Source: Marmoricola endophyticus (GTDB lineage: Bacteria; Actinomycetota; Actinomycetes; Propionibacteriales; Nocardioidaceae). From it: a DNA stretch of 64,000 nucleotides. A program made the translations under genes and the position numbers. Positions 35,811-45,058 of this stretch are shown here, piece by piece. The stretch covers positions 1,044,861 through 1,108,860 of the forward strand of contig NZ_BMKQ01000001.1 of NCBI RefSeq assembly GCF_014644415.1. Direction: 5' to 3'. The stretch's first letter is position 1. Each line of letters opens with the position of its first letter. The notes under the pieces are model-generated. The model was not told the DNA's origin and made no database searches. It worked only from the letters and a program-made list of their open reading frames with translations.

Positions 35811-36910
35811 TCCTGGCAGCACGACGTCTGGTCACCCCGGCGCGCGACCTCGCGCCGGGGTGGCTGGCGTTCGAGGACGGGCTGGTCGCCGACCTCGGCG
35901 AGGGGCCTCCCCCGCGACCGGCCGACCTCTCCCTCGACGGCACCGTCACCCCCGGGTTCGTCGACACCCACGTCCACGGCGGCGGCGGGCGCGCCTTCGA
36001 CGAGGGCGCGGAGGCGGCCGAGGCCGTCGTCGCCGCCCACCTCGCCACGGGCACCACGACCGTGGTGGCGAGCCTGGTGACGCTCCCGGACCCCGAGCGG
36101 GCGGTCAAGGAGCTGTCTCCCCTGGTCGACGACGGCCTGCTCGCCGGACTGCACCTCGAGGGCCCCTGGCTCTCTCCGGAGCACCGAGGCGCCCACGACC
36201 CGGCACTGCTGGAGACGCCGACCCCCGATCGCGTCGAGTCCTTCCTCGCACTCGCCGACGGACGGCTGCGGATGGTCACCCTCGCTCCCGAGCTCGACGG
36301 CGGGCTCGACGCCGTACGCCGACTCACCGCGGCCGGTGTCGTGGTGGCCGTCGGGCACACGGACGCGACGTACGACGTCACGCGCGCCGCGCTCGACGCC
36401 GGCGCCGGCGTGGGGACCCACCTGTTCAACGCGATGCGTCCCGTGCACCACCGCGAGCCCGGCCCGGTCACCGCTCTGCTCGAGCACCCCGACGCGGTCG
36501 TCGAGCTGATCGCCGACGGGCTGCACCTGCACCCGGCCGTGCTGCGTCTCGCCGCCAGCGCCAAGCCGCAGCACACCACGCTGGTCACCGACGCGATGGC
36601 GGCCGCGGCAGCCCGGGACGGCGACTACCGGCTCGGCGACCTGCCGGTCTCCGTGCGCGACGGTGAGGCGCGCCTGGCCGACGGCACCATCGCCGGGTCG
36701 ACGCTGACGATGGCCCGCGCCGTCCGGTACGCCGTCACGACTGCCGGCCTGTCCCTGCCGGACGCCGTGCGCGCCGCGACGCTCACCCCCGCACGCACGC
36801 TCGGGCTGGACCGAGTCGGCGACCTGCGGCCCGGGTGGGCGGCCGACCTCGTCGTGCTCGACGACGACCTCGCGGTGCGGCGCGTGATGAAGGCCGGCCG
36901 CTGGGTCTGA
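35807..36910 (+). CDS. nagA: N-acetylglucosamine-6-phosphate deacetylase
   Basis: 367 aa from GTG at 35807 (GTGA overlap with EIIC). It removes acetate from GlcNAc-6-P to give GlcN-6-P. Amidohydrolase metal motifs: PGFVDTHVHGGGG (H-x-H), HLEGPWLSPEH (Glu ligand), VAVGHTDATYD (His), THLFNAMRP (His), and TLVTDAMAA (catalytic Asp). The C-terminal DLRPGWAADLVVLDDDL is the usual closing strand. It completes the GlcNAc path with the PTS and the SIS deaminase. Confidence 0.95.
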
Positions 36911-36924
36911 GCACCCCGCGTCGA

Positions 36925-37701
36925 TCACTCGATCCGGGCGAGGAACACCAGCACGAAGGTCACCATCGCGAACGCCAGCAGCACCGCCGCCAGCAGGGTG
37001 ACCCCGAGGTCGCGGGTGTTGCGCGGGAACGCGACGAGCGCGGCGACCACCGCCGCCGGCGCGAGCACCAGCCCGACCGTGGTGACCGCCTCCCAGACGA
37101 GCACGTCGGCCGCCGTGAGCACCGTCGAGGCCAGCAGCACCTGCCGGAAGCTCAGCGGAGCCGGCGCGCCGGTGGTGCTCAACCGGATCGTGGTGACGTC
37201 GGGGAAGCCGGTCGCCGACGGGACGTGCGGGTTCGGCTCGGTGCCGGTCAGCTCGGCCGCGACCAGCGAGAGGCAGGTGGCGTGGCCGACCAGGACCAGG
37301 TCGCCGCGGGGGTGCTCGCGCAGCAGGCGGCGTACGGCGTCGCGGGCACGCTCGCGGGTGGCGGCCAGCGGCTCCCACCCCTCGTGCGCGGGCACGGACG
37401 GGTCGTCGTACGCCGCCCGGACGACGCCGTCGAAGTCGTCGACCCACCCCACGTGCAGGCGTACCTGCTCGCGCAGTCCGTCGACCACCTCGACCGGCCC
37501 GTCGGTGAGCAGCGCCGCCGTCTCGCGTGCCTTCGCCTCCGGGGACACGAACCACGTGGCACGGTCCGGGAGTCGGCCGCTGGTCCGCAGCGCCCGGACC
37601 GCGTCGAGACCCGCGGGGTCGAGCGACCACTGCGCGGCGGCCACGTCGACGTCGACCGCGGGACGGCCGTGCCGCACGAGGTGGACGTAGCGCTCGGGCA
37701 C
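36925..37701 (-). CDS. Histidine phosphatase-like protein with C-terminal membrane segments
   Basis: 258 aa from GTG at 37701. Residues ~5-165 are a histidine-phosphatase (phosphoglycerate-mutase-like) domain: VHLVRHGRP (R-H-G catalytic motif), WFVSPEAKARETAALL, and DLVLVGHATCLSLVA (second His). From residue ~180 the chain turns hydrophobic with about three membrane helices (VLLASTVLTAADVLVW, VGLVLAPAAVVAALVAF, LLAAVLLAFAMVTFVLVFL, the last quoted in family style). A membrane-anchored histidine phosphatase is unusual. It sits 5 nt from the cdsA stop on the same strand, so a lipid or membrane-associated phosphate substrate is possible but unproven. Confidence 0.75.
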   Translation of the reverse strand: MPERYVHLVRHGRPAVDVDVAAAQWSLDPAGLDAVRALRTSGRLPDRATWFVSPEAKARETAALLTDGPVEVVDGLREQVRLHVGWVDDFDGVVRAAYDDPSVPAHEGWEPLAATRERARDAVRRLLREHPRGDLVLVGHATCLSLVAAELTGTEPNPHVPSATGFPDVTTIRLSTTGAPAPLSFRQVLLASTVLTAADVLVWEAVTTVGLVLAPAAVVAALVAFPRNTRDLGVTLLAAVLLAFAMVTFVLVFLARIE

Positions 37702-37706
37702 CTGCG

Positions 37707-38570
37707 TCAGTTCAGGACGGCGTAGTGCAGCAGCAGCCAGATCGGCGCGATCGTGGCCAGCAGCGAGTCCAGGCGGTCCATCAGGCCGCCGTGGCCGGGG
37801 ATCACCTGGCTCATGTCCTTGATGCCGAGGTCGCGCTTGATCACCGACTCCACCAGGTCGCCCAGCGTCGCCATCACCACGGCGATCAGGCCGAGCACGA
37901 CGCCGACCCACCAGTCGCCGTCGAGCAGCAGCATCACCAGCAGCCAGCCGGCGATCACGCACGCCACCGCGGACCCGGCGAATCCCTCCCAGGACTTCTT
38001 CGGCGAGATCACCGGGGTCATCTTGTGCTTGCCGAAGAGCACGCCGGCGACGTAGCCGCCGATGTCGGAGGCGATCGTCACCACGACGTACGTGATGATC
38101 GCCTTCACCCCCGCCGATCCCCGCTCCCCGCCCTCGCGCAGCAGCAAGGAGACGAATGAGCCGAGGAACGGCACGTAGAAGATCGTGAACAGCGCGGCGG
38201 TCGAGTTGGCCACGAAGCCGTCGATGCCACGTCGCAGCAGCCACAGCATCGTGACCAGACCGGTGACCGCGGTCGCGGTCACCAGCGAGGGGGTGCCGAG
38301 GTAGAACGCGAGCACCACCATCACGACGCCGCCGACCATCAGCGGCTCCTGCGGCAGGTCGATGTCCTTGACCGCGAAGGCGCGGTGCAGCTCCCAGATC
38401 GCGACGACCACGGCGATCGCGACGATCAGCATGAACGCCGGCTTGTAGAACACCAGCGACGCGATCACCGCGGCGCCCAGCGCGACGCCCGAGGCGATCG
38501 CGGCGGGGAGGTTGCGCCCCGCACGTCCCGGGGCGGGTACGGGCGCGGCGGCCTGCTCGGGATGGCTCAT
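37707..38570 (-). CDS. cdsA: Phosphatidate cytidylyltransferase
   Basis: 287 aa from ATG at 38570, about eight membrane helices. It makes CDP-diacylglycerol, the precursor of phospholipids. The family signature is clear near the C-terminus: GDLVESVIKRDLGIKDMSQVIPGHGG followed by MDRLDSL (S-x-x-K-R-x-x-x-x-K-D, G-H-G-G, D-R-x-D). The order frr-cdsA is the standard actinobacterial one. An N-terminal Pro/Ala-rich cytoplasmic tail of ~20 residues precedes the first helix. Confidence 0.96.
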   Translation of the reverse strand: MSHPEQAAAPVPAPGRAGRNLPAAIASGVALGAAVIASLVFYKPAFMLIVAIAVVVAIWELHRAFAVKDIDLPQEPLMVGGVVMVVLAFYLGTPSLVTATAVTGLVTMLWLLRRGIDGFVANSTAALFTIFYVPFLGSFVSLLLREGGERGSAGVKAIITYVVVTIASDIGGYVAGVLFGKHKMTPVISPKKSWEGFAGSAVACVIAGWLLVMLLLDGDWWVGVVLGLIAVVMATLGDLVESVIKRDLGIKDMSQVIPGHGGLMDRLDSLLATIAPIWLLLHYAVLN

Positions 38571-38589
38571 CGGGTCGGCAGCGAGGTCG

Positions 38590-39147
38590 TCAGACCTCGA
38601 GCAGCTCGGCTTCCTTGTGCTTGAGCATCTCGTCGATGGCGTCGGTGTGCTTCTTGGTCGTGGCGTCGAGCTTCTTCTCCGCGCCGGTGACGTCGTCCTT
38701 GCCGACCTCGCCGTCGGCGCCGAGCTTCTCCAGCGACTGCTTGGCAGTACGCCGGATGTTGCGCACCGAGACCCGGCCGTCCTCGGCCTTGGCACGGGCG
38801 ACCTTGGTGTACTCCTTGCGCCGCTCCTCGGTCAGCTCGGGGAACACGCAGCGGATCATCTTGCCGTCGTTGGAGGGGTTCACGCCGAGGTCGGACTCGC
38901 GGATGGAGCGCTCGATCGCGCCGAGCGCGCCGACGTCGTACGGCTGCACGAGGATGATCCGTGCCTCCGGCGAGGTGAAGCCGGCCAGCTGCTGCAGCGG
39001 CGTCGGGGTGCCGTAGTAGTCGGCGGTGAGCCGGGCGAACATGCTCGGGTGCGCGCGGCCGGCACGGATGCCCGCGAAGTCCTCCCGCGTGACCTCGACG
39101 GCCTTGCCCATCTTCTGGTCGGCTTCCTTGAGCGTCTCGTTGATCAC
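38590..39147 (-). CDS. frr: Ribosome recycling factor
   Basis: 185 aa from GTG at 39147. It releases ribosomes after termination together with EF-G. The three-helix bundle and the beta domain fit: ADQKMGKAVEVTREDFAGIRAGRA, ADYYGTPTPLQQLAG, and IRESDLGVNPSNDGKMIR, each the conserved core. The RKEYTKVARAKAEDGRVSVRNIRR helix is intact. It follows pyrH by 9 nt and precedes cdsA by 19 nt in the conserved operon. Confidence 0.98.
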   Translation of the reverse strand: MINETLKEADQKMGKAVEVTREDFAGIRAGRAHPSMFARLTADYYGTPTPLQQLAGFTSPEARIILVQPYDVGALGAIERSIRESDLGVNPSNDGKMIRCVFPELTEERRKEYTKVARAKAEDGRVSVRNIRRTAKQSLEKLGADGEVGKDDVTGAEKKLDATTKKHTDAIDEMLKHKEAELLEV

Positions 39148-39156
39148 TGCGTCTCC

Positions 39157-39891
39157 TCAGTCGTCGGCCTGGGCGCCCGGCTCGGCGCTGACCAGCGTGC
39201 CGATCCTCTCACCCTGCACGACCCGCAGGATGTTGCCCTCGGGCTCCATGCCGAACACGACCATCGGCAGCCGGTTCTCGCCGCACAGCGCGAACGCCGT
39301 CTGGTCCATGATCCGCAGGCCCTGCGCGATGGCGTCGTCGTACGTCACGTGGTCGAGCTTGACGGCCGTCGGGTCCAGCCGCGGGTCGGCGGTGTAGACG
39401 CCGTCGACGCCGTTCTTGGCCACCAGCACCACCTCGCACTTGGACTCCAGCGCCCGCTGCGCGGCGACCGTGTCGGTGGAGAAGTACGGCAGCCCCATCC
39501 CGGCCCCGAAGATGACCACGCGGCCCTTCTCGAGGTGGCGGATGGCACGCCGAGGGATGTACGGCTCGGCGACCTGGCCCATCGTGATCGCGCTCTGCAC
39601 GCGGGTCTCGACGCCCTCCTTCTCCAGGAAGTCCTGCAGGGCGAGGCAGTTCATCACGATCCCGAGCATGCCCATGTAGTCGGCGCGGGCCCGCTCCATG
39701 CCGCGCTGCTGCAGCTCGGCACCGCGGAAGAAGTTGCCGCCGCCGGTCACCACGGCGACCTGCACACCGGCGCGCTGCACCTCGGCGATCTCCGCTGCGA
39801 CCTTCTGCACCACGTCGGGGTCGACCCCGACCTGGCCGCCGCCGAAGACCTCGCCGGAGAGCTTGAGCAGGACACGCTGGTAGCCGGTCAT
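39157..39891 (-). CDS. pyrH: UMP kinase
   Basis: 244 aa from ATG at 39891. It phosphorylates UMP with ATP. The amino-acid-kinase fold motifs are [61 protein letters not shown] and [12 protein letters not shown]. It is cytoplasmic and hexameric in relatives. It is separated from tsf by 244 nt containing a strong hairpin, so it probably has its own promoter and heads the pyrH-frr-cdsA unit. Confidence 0.98.
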   Translation of the reverse strand: MTGYQRVLLKLSGEVFGGGQVGVDPDVVQKVAAEIAEVQRAGVQVAVVTGGGNFFRGAELQQRGMERARADYMGMLGIVMNCLALQDFLEKEGVETRVQSAITMGQVAEPYIPRRAIRHLEKGRVVIFGAGMGLPYFSTDTVAAQRALESKCEVVLVAKNGVDGVYTADPRLDPTAVKLDHVTYDDAIAQGLRIMDQTAFALCGENRLPMVVFGMEPEGNILRVVQGERIGTLVSAEPGAQADD

Positions 39892-39971
39892 GGAGGCCTT
39901 CCTGGAGGAGGTCGCGGTACGGGACGGTCGGCCCTGGGCCGCGTCCGACCCTACCGGTGCCGGACGCACGC

Positions 39972-40006
39972 CGAGGGCGGGCCGACGAGTCGTCGGCCCG
40001 CCCTCG
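39972..40006 (-). terminator. Terminator-like perfect palindrome after rpsB-tsf
   Basis: A 17-bp perfect stem (CGAGGGCGGGCCGACGA at 39972-39988 and its complement ending at 40006) with one central base. It lies ~130 nt after the tsf stop in the 244-nt gap before pyrH. It lacks a U-run. It most likely ends the rpsB-tsf transcript. The remaining gap sequence shows nothing else. Confidence 0.65.
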
Positions 40007-40135
40007 ATACGGGTGTTCGCGTCAGCGCGGTCCTGGTGCGTGCATGGCAAGGCGTAGGAGCGAAGGCGGGCTCGGAGCGGAGCGCCCGTCGAGCCGACGA
40101 CAACGCCGCCAGGTGCGTGCCAGGGACGCGCTGAG

Positions 40136-40948
40136 TCAGGCGCCTACCTCGAAGCGGGCGAAGCGCGTGACGGTGGAGCCGGCCTCGTCGAGGATCGCCT
40201 TGACCGACTTCTTGGAGTCGGTGACCGACGGCTGGTCGAGGAGGACGACCTCCTTGAAGAAGCCGTTGAGCCGGCCCTCGGTGATCTTGGCGATCGCCTG
40301 CTCGGGCTTGCCCTCCTCGCGCGAGGTCGCCTCGGCGATCTCGCGCTCCTTGGCGACGATGTCCTCGGGGACCTCGTCGCGGGTGAGGTACTGCGGCTTC
40401 ATCGCGGCGATCTGCATCGCGGCACCACGCGCGGCGTCGGCGTCACCGTCGTACTCGACGAGCACACCGACCGCCGGGGGCAGGTCGGAGGCACGCTTGT
40501 GCATGTAGGTGACGACCGGGCCGTCGAAGTACGCGACTCGGCCGAGCTCGATCTTCTCGCCGATGGTCACGGCGAGCTCCTGGACGGTCTCGGCCACGGT
40601 CCGCTCTCCGAGGGAGACCTCGGCCAGCGCAGCCGAGTCGGCCGCCTTGGCCTGGTCCGCGGCGTCCGCGATCTGCTGCGCGGCCTTCACGAACTCCTCG
40701 TTCTTGGCCACGAAGTCGGTCTCGGAGTTGAGCTCCACCAGGGCGTTGCCGCTGGTCGCGACGAGGCCGTTGGTGGCCTCCCGCTCGGCACCGCGCTTGG
40801 CGGCCTTGGCGGCACCCTTGGTGCGCAGCAGGTCGACGGCGGCGTCGAAGTCGCCGTCGGCCTCGTCCAGGGCCTTCTTGCAGTCCATCATCCCGGCGCC
40901 GGTGCGCTCCCGGAGCCGCTTCACGTCGGCAGCAGCGAAGTTTGCCAT
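40136..40948 (-). CDS. tsf: Elongation factor Ts
   Basis: 270 aa from ATG at 40948. It is the nucleotide exchange factor for EF-Tu. The N-terminal UBA-like domain ([27 protein letters not shown], outline) and the core with [19 protein letters not shown] are conserved, and the C-terminal [20 protein letters not shown] region is present. Length and order after rpsB are normal. Confidence 0.98.
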   Translation of the reverse strand: MANFAAADVKRLRERTGAGMMDCKKALDEADGDFDAAVDLLRTKGAAKAAKRGAEREATNGLVATSGNALVELNSETDFVAKNEEFVKAAQQIADAADQAKAADSAALAEVSLGERTVAETVQELAVTIGEKIELGRVAYFDGPVVTYMHKRASDLPPAVGVLVEYDGDADAARGAAMQIAAMKPQYLTRDEVPEDIVAKEREIAEATSREEGKPEQAIAKITEGRLNGFFKEVVLLDQPSVTDSKKSVKAILDEAGSTVTRFARFEVGA

Positions 40949-40953
40949 CGCGG

Positions 40954-42153
40954 TCAGTCCTTCTTCTCGGCGTTGACGAAGCCGGCAGCCTCGGCTTCCT
41001 CAGCGGTCTTGAACCAGTACTCGGCCTTGGTGCGGTCGTACCACGGGCTGCTCGGCGCGTGGAACTTCATCGAACCCGCGTTGCCCTTGACCTCGTAGCC
41101 CGACTCGGGCGAGGAGCCGTCCTCGTTGGCGGCGACGGCACCGGCGTACGGCACCTCCTCGGCACCAGCGGCCGGAGCGGCGGGGGTCGGGGCGGCGACG
41201 GCCTCCTCGACTGCCGCGGCAGCCTCGGGGGCGGGCGCCGGCGCGTCGGTGACGGCCTGGGCCGCAGCCACGGAGTCGGCGGTCTCGGCGCTGGCTCCGG
41301 TCGCCTCGGCGGCGGGCGTCTGGTCGGCGTCGGCCGCTGCCGGCGCGGAACCGGTGGTGGCCTCGACGGCGGCCTTCTCGGCCTCGCCGGCCAGCAGCTC
41401 GCGCTCCCAGTCGGCCAGCGGCTCGGCGGCCTCGTTGCCCTCGGCCGCACCCTCGCGGGCACCCGAGCGGGCGATCAGGCCGTCGGCGACGGCGTCGGCG
41501 ACGACGCGGGTGAGCAGGTTGACCGCACGGATGGCGTCGTCGTTGCCCGGGATCGGGTAGTCGACCTCGTCGGGGTCGCAGTTGGTGTCGAGGATTCCGA
41601 TGATCGGGATGCGCAGCTTGCGCGCCTCCTCGACCGCCAGGTGCTCCTTCTTGGTGTCGACGACCCACACCGCCGACGGGGTGCGGCCCATCTCGCGGAT
41701 GCCGCCGAGCGACTTGTCGAGCTTGTCGCGCTCCCGCTTCATCTGCAGGAGCTCCTTCTTGGTGCGACCGGAGCCGGCGACGTTGTCGAAGTCGACCTCG
41801 TCGAGCTCGCGCAGCCGGTTGATCCGCTGGTGCACGGTCTGGAAGTTGGTGAGCATGCCACCCAGCCAGCGCTGGTTGACGTACGGCATCCCGACGCGGG
41901 TCGCCTGCTCGGCGATCGCCTCCTGGGCCTGCTTCTTGGTGCCGACGAACATGATCGTCCCGCCCTTGGCCACGGTGTCCTTGATGAACGCGTAGCTGGC
42001 GTCGATGTAGGACAGCGACTGCTGCAGGTCGATGATGTAGATGCCGTTGCGGTCGGTGAGGATGAACCGCTTCATCTTGGGGTTCCACCGTCGGGTCTGG
42101 TGCCCGAAGTGGACGCCGCTCTCGAGGAGCTGGCGCATGGTGACGACGGCCAT
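40954..42153 (-). CDS. rpsB: 30S ribosomal protein S2 with long C-terminal extension
   Basis: 399 aa from ATG at 42153, against ~230-300 aa in most bacteria. Residues ~1-225 are canonical S2 ([59 protein letters not shown]). After residue ~245 comes an Ala/Glu/Pro-rich low-complexity linker of about 110 residues. A compact C-terminal module of ~40 residues follows: [21 protein letters not shown] and [12 protein letters not shown], with a conserved-looking His, Pro-Trp-Tyr and Trp. Such modules are seen at the ends of various actinobacterial proteins, and the function is not known. It is cotranscribed with tsf. Confidence 0.96.
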   Translation of the reverse strand: MAVVTMRQLLESGVHFGHQTRRWNPKMKRFILTDRNGIYIIDLQQSLSYIDASYAFIKDTVAKGGTIMFVGTKKQAQEAIAEQATRVGMPYVNQRWLGGMLTNFQTVHQRINRLRELDEVDFDNVAGSGRTKKELLQMKRERDKLDKSLGGIREMGRTPSAVWVVDTKKEHLAVEEARKLRIPIIGILDTNCDPDEVDYPIPGNDDAIRAVNLLTRVVADAVADGLIARSGAREGAAEGNEAAEPLADWERELLAGEAEKAAVEATTGSAPAAADADQTPAAEATGASAETADSVAAAQAVTDAPAPAPEAAAAVEEAVAAPTPAAPAAGAEEVPYAGAVAANEDGSSPESGYEVKGNAGSMKFHAPSSPWYDRTKAEYWFKTAEEAEAAGFVNAEKKD

Positions 42154-42532
42154 GGGCGCATCCGTCCTTCGTGTCTGGGCCGCGCACGCACGCAGCCGGT
42201 TCTGTGGTTGTCGCAGACGGCGGGTGCCGGCTGCCCTGACGCCCTGACGGGCGGCCCACCCGCTCGTGAGCGGGACCATCGGGCCGGCGTCTCCGCGGTG
42301 CGATCGTCGCGACCGGTGCTGCTGGTCGTGCGAGCCGCAGGCGCGGGAACGGGCGTGCGAAGTCAGCCCCGGAGGGCTGCTGGACTCATCGTAGGTCAGG
42401 ACCGCGCGGGACGACGAATCGCGCCCGGACCGACGTCCGTCGCGGATCCACAGGCTGCCCTCCGGTCCCCGTCGCCCACAGGCCGGGCCGGTACGGCCAC
42501 CACCGCCGTCGCCGCCGTGGTGGCGTGGCGCC
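42154..42532. promoter_or_regulatory. 379-nt divergent gap: rpsB leader and promoter region
   Basis: The gap separates rpsB (minus) and the M23 peptidase gene (plus). On the minus strand TACGAT (complement at 42388-42393) is a plausible -10, which would give an rpsB leader of about 228 nt. Hairpins in that leader include CAGCCC/GGGCTG (42364-42379) and CCCGCTC/GAGCGGG (42259-42274). Long structured leaders of ribosomal genes are often autoregulated, but no known S2 leader motif was recognised. GCCACCAC/GTGGTGGC (42496-42524) forms an inverted repeat just before the M23 start. Confidence 0.4.
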
Positions 42533-43171
42533 ATGACCGCTCTCTGGACGCGCCGGGTGCTGCGTGTGCTGATCGTCGTGCTGCTCTGCCTCGAGGCGGG
42601 CTGCCTCGCCGGCCCGGCGCGGGCCGACCCGGACCACGAGCTGCCGCGGGGCCAGTGGCCGCTGCACCCCCGTCCCGACGTCGTGCGCCGCTTCGACCCA
42701 CCCGACACGGTGTACGGCGCCGGTCACCGCGGTGTCGACCTGCTCGGCCGCCCGGGTCAGCGGGTGCGGACGGCGCTGGCCGGCACGGTGTCGTTCGCGG
42801 GGATGCTGGCGGGCAAGGGCGTGGTGAGCGTGCGCCACGAGGGCGGGCTGCGGACGACGTACGAGCCGGTCACCGCGACGGTCCACGTCGGGGACGTGGT
42901 GACTGCCGGGACGGCGATCGGGGTGCTGCGGGTGGGTCCCTCCCACTGCCGACCGGCGCACTGCCTGCACTGGGGGCTCATCCGAGGTGAGACCTACCTC
43001 GACCCGCTGCTGCTGGTCGGCGGTGGTCCGGTCCGGCTGCTGCCACTCGCCGGGCGCCCGCTCGTCGTGAACGCCCCGGTGTCCGCGGGCGCCCCACCGG
43101 CACCCTCCGTCCCCACGGTGACCGCGGCCGACGCCGCGCTGGCAGGACAGTCGGCCAGCACCGCCCGTTGA
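42533..43171 (+). CDS. M23-family (LytM-like) peptidase, secreted
   Basis: 212 aa. Residues 1-31 form a Sec signal peptide ([19 protein letters not shown], cleavage after ARA). The LytM domain carries the zinc motifs GHRGVDLLG (H-x-x-x-D) and HCLHWGLI (H-x-H). [18 protein letters not shown] strand pair completes the fold. It probably trims peptidoglycan cross-links in the cell wall, though catalysis is not certain. The C-terminal ~50 residues are Ala/Pro/Thr-rich and overlap, on the other strand, the 3' end of the EamA gene by 178 nt. Many actinobacteria carry an M23 gene next to rpsB. Confidence 0.88.
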   Translation: MTALWTRRVLRVLIVVLLCLEAGCLAGPARADPDHELPRGQWPLHPRPDVVRRFDPPDTVYGAGHRGVDLLGRPGQRVRTALAGTVSFAGMLAGKGVVSVRHEGGLRTTYEPVTATVHVGDVVTAGTAIGVLRVGPSHCRPAHCLHWGLIRGETYLDPLLLVGGGPVRLLPLAGRPLVVNAPVSAGAPPAPSVPTVTAADAALAGQSASTAR

Positions 43172-44061
43172 CCGGGTACCAACCGCGTGGTCTGCGGCGG
43201 GCGTGTACCGCCACGCTCGGCGCCGACGCCGGCGGCGACGACCGCGAGCGTGCCGAGGACCTGCGAGGGGCCGAGCCCCTGGCCGAGAAGCACCAGACCC
43301 AGCAGGCCGGCGATCGCCGGTTCGAGAGCCATCAGTGTGCCGAAGGCGGCCGTGGTGAGCCGACGCAGGGCGAGCATCTCCAGTGCGAACGGCAGCACCG
43401 GCACCAGCAGGGCGAGGCCGAGACCGATCGGGACCAGGTCCCAGGTCCACACCCGGACCAGACTCGGCCCGAAGACCAGCGAGGCGATCAGGCCGGCGAC
43501 CGGGAGCGACACGCCGAGCCCCGTGATGCCGTCCAGCTCGTCGCCGACCCGCTGCGTGAGCAGGATGTAGCCCGCCCAGCACACCGCGGCGCCGAGCGCG
43601 AAGCCCACGCCCACCAGGTCGACCTCTCCCCGCCACGGCTCGGTGAGGCTCACGACGCCGACCGCCGCCAGCACCGGCCACAGCAGGCCTTTGCGGCCCC
43701 GGCTGCGCGCCACCGCCACACCGAGCGGACCGAGGAACTCCAGCGCGCTCGCCGTCCCCAGCGGTAGCCGCGCCACCGCGGCCATGAACAGCACGGTCAG
43801 GCCCGCGGTCACGACGCCCAGCGCGCAGCCCGCCACCAGCACCCTCTCGCGAGGCCGCACCGACGAGCGCCACAGCGCTCGCTGCCACACCGCGAGCAGC
43901 AGTCCGCCGAACGCCAGGCGGAGCGCGGCCGCCCCCTCGGGCCCCACCCGGTCGATCATCCCCACCGACGCGGCGAGGCCGAGCTGGACCAGGCTCATCG
44001 AGGCCAGTGCCATCAGTGCACCGCCCCTCGCCGGTGCGGCGGTCGACGGGCGAGCGGTCAT
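42994..44061 (-). CDS. EamA/RhtA-family membrane transporter
   Basis: 355 aa from ATG at 44061. Ten hydrophobic helices in two EamA repeats ([62 protein letters not shown] in outline) match RhtA/YedA-type exporters of amino acids and related metabolites. The membrane part ends near residue ~285. The last ~65 residues are low-complexity and lie opposite the M23 gene's 3' end, so the true stop is reached only after reading antisense through a neighbour. It is divergent from a LysR gene, the usual pairing for such exporters. Confidence 0.85.
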   Translation of the reverse strand: MTARPSTAAPARGGALMALASMSLVQLGLAASVGMIDRVGPEGAAALRLAFGGLLLAVWQRALWRSSVRPRERVLVAGCALGVVTAGLTVLFMAAVARLPLGTASALEFLGPLGVAVARSRGRKGLLWPVLAAVGVVSLTEPWRGEVDLVGVGFALGAAVCWAGYILLTQRVGDELDGITGLGVSLPVAGLIASLVFGPSLVRVWTWDLVPIGLGLALLVPVLPFALEMLALRRLTTAAFGTLMALEPAIAGLLGLVLLGQGLGPSQVLGTLAVVAAGVGAERGGTRPPQTTRLVPGQRAVLADCPASAASAAVTVGTEGAGGAPADTGAFTTSGRPASGSSRTGPPPTSSSGSR

Positions 44062-44114
44062 GGACCTAGTGGATCTCGCGCAACTGTTCGTGTCCACGTG
44101 ATGTTGCTGGACAG

Positions 44115-44126
44115 TTCGTTCACGAA
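44115..44126. promoter_or_regulatory. Inverted repeat in the EamA-LysR intergenic region
   Basis: TTCGT-TC-ACGAA lies in the 82-nt gap between the EamA and LysR starts. LysR regulators commonly bind a symmetric site in the shared promoter region, so this is a candidate recognition site. Support is positional plus symmetry only. Confidence 0.4.
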
Positions 44127-44143
44127 GTCTGAAGATAAGTGTC

Positions 44144-45052
44144 GTGCTCGATCCTCGTCAGCTCGAGATGCTTCTCGAGCTCTCCCGGCACGGCTCCATG
44201 AGGTCCGTGGCCGACCTGCTGGGCGTGACCACCTCGACGGTCTCCCAGCAGATCGGCGCCCTCGGCCGGGCCGTCGGGACTCCCGTGATCGAGCCCGACG
44301 GCCGCCGGGTGCGCCTGACCCCGCCAGGGCGGAGACTGGCCGAGCACGCGGGCGCCGTGCTCGCTGCCCTCGAGAGCGCTCGCGCCGCGCTCGACCCCGC
44401 GGCGGACCCCCGCGGCACGGTGCGGGTCGCGTCCTTCGCCACCGGCATCCGCCGCTCGCTCCTCCCGGTGATCCGTACGCTGCGCACCACACACCCTGAC
44501 GTGAACCTGCAGGTGCTGGAGCTCGAGCCGCCCGAGGCGCTGGCGGCCATCGCCGCCGACGAGGTCGACCTCGCGCTGACCTACGACTACACGCTGGCCC
44601 GTGCGGCGAGCGACGAGATGCTGGACTCCCACCCGCTGTGGCAGGCGCGGTGGCGCCTGGCCGTGCCGTCCGACCTCGCCGAGGACCTCGTCGACGACAC
44701 CGGCTCGTCGGTCGAGGTGCTCGCGGCGGTCGCCGACCAGGGCTGGATCGTCAACTCCCGGCACACCGCCGACGAGGACGTGCTGCGGACGGTGTCGGCC
44801 CTGGCGGGCTTCGAACCGCGCGTCACGCACCGCGCCGACAGCCTCGACCTGGTGCGCGATCTCGTGGCCGCAGGTTTGGGCGTCGGGCTGGTGCCCGAGG
44901 CCCTCCCCGACGTGCCCGGTGTGATCGGCGTCCCGCTGCACGACCCCGAGGTCCTGCTCCGGTGCTTCGCCATGGTCCGACGCGGCCGGGGCACGTGGCC
45001 GCCGCTGGCCGCGGTCCTCGAGCTGCTGCTGGCCGGAACCAGACCGGGGTAG
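44144..45052 (+). CDS. LysR-family transcriptional regulator
   Basis: 302 aa from GTG at 44144. The N-terminal winged helix is LysR-like ([40 protein letters not shown], in outline), and the C-terminal effector domain has two Rossmann-like lobes ([46 protein letters not shown]). Such regulators often control the divergent exporter beside them, here the EamA gene. No good ribosome-binding site precedes the GTG, so the mRNA may be leaderless or nearly so. Confidence 0.9.
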   Translation: MLDPRQLEMLLELSRHGSMRSVADLLGVTTSTVSQQIGALGRAVGTPVIEPDGRRVRLTPPGRRLAEHAGAVLAALESARAALDPAADPRGTVRVASFATGIRRSLLPVIRTLRTTHPDVNLQVLELEPPEALAAIAADEVDLALTYDYTLARAASDEMLDSHPLWQARWRLAVPSDLAEDLVDDTGSSVEVLAAVADQGWIVNSRHTADEDVLRTVSALAGFEPRVTHRADSLDLVRDLVAAGLGVGLVPEALPDVPGVIGVPLHDPEVLLRCFAMVRRGRGTWPPLAAVLELLLAGTRPG

Positions 45053-45058
45053 GACGGC

